Assembly (NCBI RefSeq): GCF_963966145.1
Contig: NC_091046.1
Coordinates: 5,518,001-5,582,000, forward strand
DNA: 64,000 nt
From: Tenebrio molitor
Lineage: Eukaryota; Arthropoda; Insecta; Coleoptera; Tenebrionidae
Reading direction: 5' to 3'
Part shown: positions 62,151-64,000 of the stretch, in pieces
How the letters are laid out: the number at the start of each line of letters is the position of its first letter
How positions within the stretch are numbered: position 1 is the first letter of the stretch
Translations under genes and position numbers: made by a program
Notes under the pieces: model-generated
Seen by the model: only the letters and a program-made list of their open reading frames with translations
What the model was told of the DNA's origin: nothing
Database searches by the model: none

Positions 62151-64000
62151 TCATTAAAGAGCTAACGTATAATAAAGATGGAATGGAAATCTGAAGGTTT
62201 CTATATTTTGAATTTATGTGAGAAATAAATAATAGTAGTTTATTTGACGAGTTTGGAAACGAGCGTTTTAAAATGGCCCACGCGTGCCAAAAAAGACCCA
62301 ATTTACACACGAACGAGTTGAATACAACGTTTTTTTGTTCGACGAGCCCCTTAAAGGCTCCAAATCGCTTAAAACCTTAGCTTGACGTTTCGTTTTGAGA
62401 AGTTGTCACATTTATCAAAATCCGTTCACATAGGAGAAAATTCTCAAATTCTGACAGTGTCGAACAAAAAAACACATTTTCGACGTGAGGAAATAAGAAA
62501 GATCCTTCAAGAAAGAACATTTTCGGATATTTCCACGTCTTCTCTGGCTTTTACAATGTTTAAAATGGTAATAAGAAAGTGAAATATTTCACCTTATCAG
62601 TACTCATGGTACTACTTTATTTAGTCACTTCATTTTCACTTTATGTTTTGCTACATTGTTGTTTTATTTAAACGTGTTGATCGTGATGAAGTTCTGTTTT
62701 GAGTGTTACAAATTGAAATGAAAGATGTACAACAAATGACAATGAAGGCGAAAATAAGATTTTTTTTTCCTCGTTTCTACAACTGAAACAAACATCTAAA
62801 TGATCTTGTTTTTCGTTTGTTTATTAATTGGCACCTCACTTTCATCCGAATCTGTACCACATTATAGCGTATCCCCGAGTCAGTCAGTGGTACTGATGTG
62901 GTACCGTCCAACTTTCAAACGCGTCGATCCAACAAACACAATTAAAAAAGGATTAACTCGAAATCTGAATGTTTCCGTGGTGAAGGCGTGACGCAGAAAA
63001 CGTGTCCCAAGTGTAACATCCTGTATATTTGTAAAACGCGCTTCGGAATTCGCTCGAAAGCTGCGGAGAAGGAGCGCTGTTTTTTAATATCTTTATTAGA
63101 ACCGCCGCCACAATAGCGATTCCACGGTGTTGTGACGGCTCGCATAATAACACCATTATTAGACACAACGTGTGGAAAGAATCACAGTCGAAATTATGGC
63201 GCCTTGTCAAATCGCAGGCAGTACCTGGAAAAAGTGTAAAAATGGAGTCGGTGGCGGTGGAGTGGCATGTCGAATGGTCCTTGCGGTGAAAAGTGGGCCA
63301 GTCCGCGTAATGACAATCCAATTATTCAGGTGGAAGGCGGACAAGAACACAATAAAGCTAGATTATCCAATTGAAACATATCTAAATTCGCGATTTATCT
63401 TAAACATTGTCAATCGTCGCAAACATAACAATAAAACCGCACTGAATGCACGCCGTTGAGCGGTGGCAGACATTACATGTGCTGTTGCAGTCGCTCTATA
63501 TGGCGTGGAATAGAATTTCTAATGGCTAGAATGTTTATTTACTGGAAATTATATGAATAAAACTATCATTACTTGCCATTCCGCGGCTGTGGTTTGTTTA
63601 AATTAACATCAACAACTTACTTTCTACTCGCAACGGAACCTTTTGTCCATTTTTCGAACTGTTGTTAGTTCTCTCGACAAAAACCTCATCCGAATTATCC
63701 CATAAAAAGTATAACGCACCTAATTCAAAATCCATATTCGAGTCATGGCGCTACTTTCGAACCTAATTGAAATAATAATAGTGATCATGTTTTCTTCGAC
63801 CGGAAAAAAACGCTGTTCCGATTCGAAACAACCAGAGGTCCGTCTTAATCAAGACCGTTTCCTACATTCCATCGTGTCGGGCAAAAACCCCACCAAATCA
63901 TTAATTTTTGTCAACAGATTTCTTCGGTACTGTTAGATTATGCCGGTCGTGCCAGAATTGCCTCGCAATCCTGTGACTGTCCAATACATATTCCTGCTAC

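Larger units (their letters stand above)
43291..64000. other. Upstream flank without a recognisable host gene
   Basis: I find no host exon with clear homology on either strand across 20.7 kb. AT-rich repeat-derived stretches (43.3-44.3, 45.0-45.8, 48.8-51.8, 53.3-54.1, 57.2-58.2, 59.8-62.7 kb) alternate with moderately GC-rich unique stretches (44.4-44.9, 45.8-46.6, 47.3-48.7, 52.0-53.2, 54.1-56.7, 58.3-59.3, 62.8-63.9 kb). Elements that can be named are listed separately. The unique stretches are candidate regulatory DNA for shaven or an off-window neighbour; composition is the only support. Many 60-120-codon open frames occur, as expected at random, and none shows a domain I know except the retrotransposon. 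Confidence 0.6.

Noticed and set aside
60872..62310. Series of 60-100-codon frames on both strands
   Set aside because: They repeat with the 400-bp array unit and are driven by its purine bias; no domain seen.
62953..63321. 122-codon minus-strand frame
   Set aside because: Overlapping frames of similar length exist on the other strand and no family features are visible.

Overview
The window reads as animal nuclear DNA and is almost certainly from an insect; a beetle is my best guess, by inference only. It is AT-rich, gene-poor and full of long introns and small inverted-repeat transposons. One gene is certain: a Pax2/5/8-class transcription factor, orthologous to Drosophila shaven (sv, D-Pax2), on the minus strand. 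Two exons encode an almost complete paired domain (29246-29081 and 22130-21933). A third (9806-9583) encodes the octapeptide YSINGILGL and a basic KRKR motif. A short candidate first coding exon (42762-42708) joins these in phase. Together they give 643 coding bases, 214 codons plus one base. The 3' end of the gene (partial homeodomain and activation region) was not found and probably lies beyond position 1.

Layout along the plus strand: 1-9582 is the last visible, incomplete intron. It holds an ancient degenerate repeat field (about 0.3-3 kb), an 867-bp foldback transposon (5038-5904) and a tandem array with a unit near 150 bp (about 8.04-9.56 kb) that stops just short of the octapeptide exon. 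9807-21932 is intron 3, with a direct duplication, one copy of which carries a 109-bp transposon absent from the other. 22131-29080 is intron 2, with transposase-like scraps and other repeats. 29247-42707 is intron 1, with several short inverted-repeat elements, a duplicated 280-bp segment, a 3 x 34-bp array and an unidentified coding-like block at 40506-40754. 42763-64000 is upstream flank (possibly including 5' UTR), with no recognisable host gene. It contains a decayed non-LTR retrotransposon (about 49.56-50.48 kb), an unidentified 99-codon open frame (51457-51756) and a purine-rich tandem array with a unit near 400 bp (60.98-62.15 kb).

The repeats fall into recognisable families. Several have TA target duplications, as left by Tc1/mariner-type transposases, and the only transposase traces seen are Tc1-like scraps. 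Large introns and a long gene-free flank are usual for a developmental regulator with many cis-regulatory elements, but I cannot identify enhancers from one sequence. I found no bacterial-type system, CRISPR array, rRNA or convincing tRNA. Most of the other short open frames look like chance frames in noncoding DNA.
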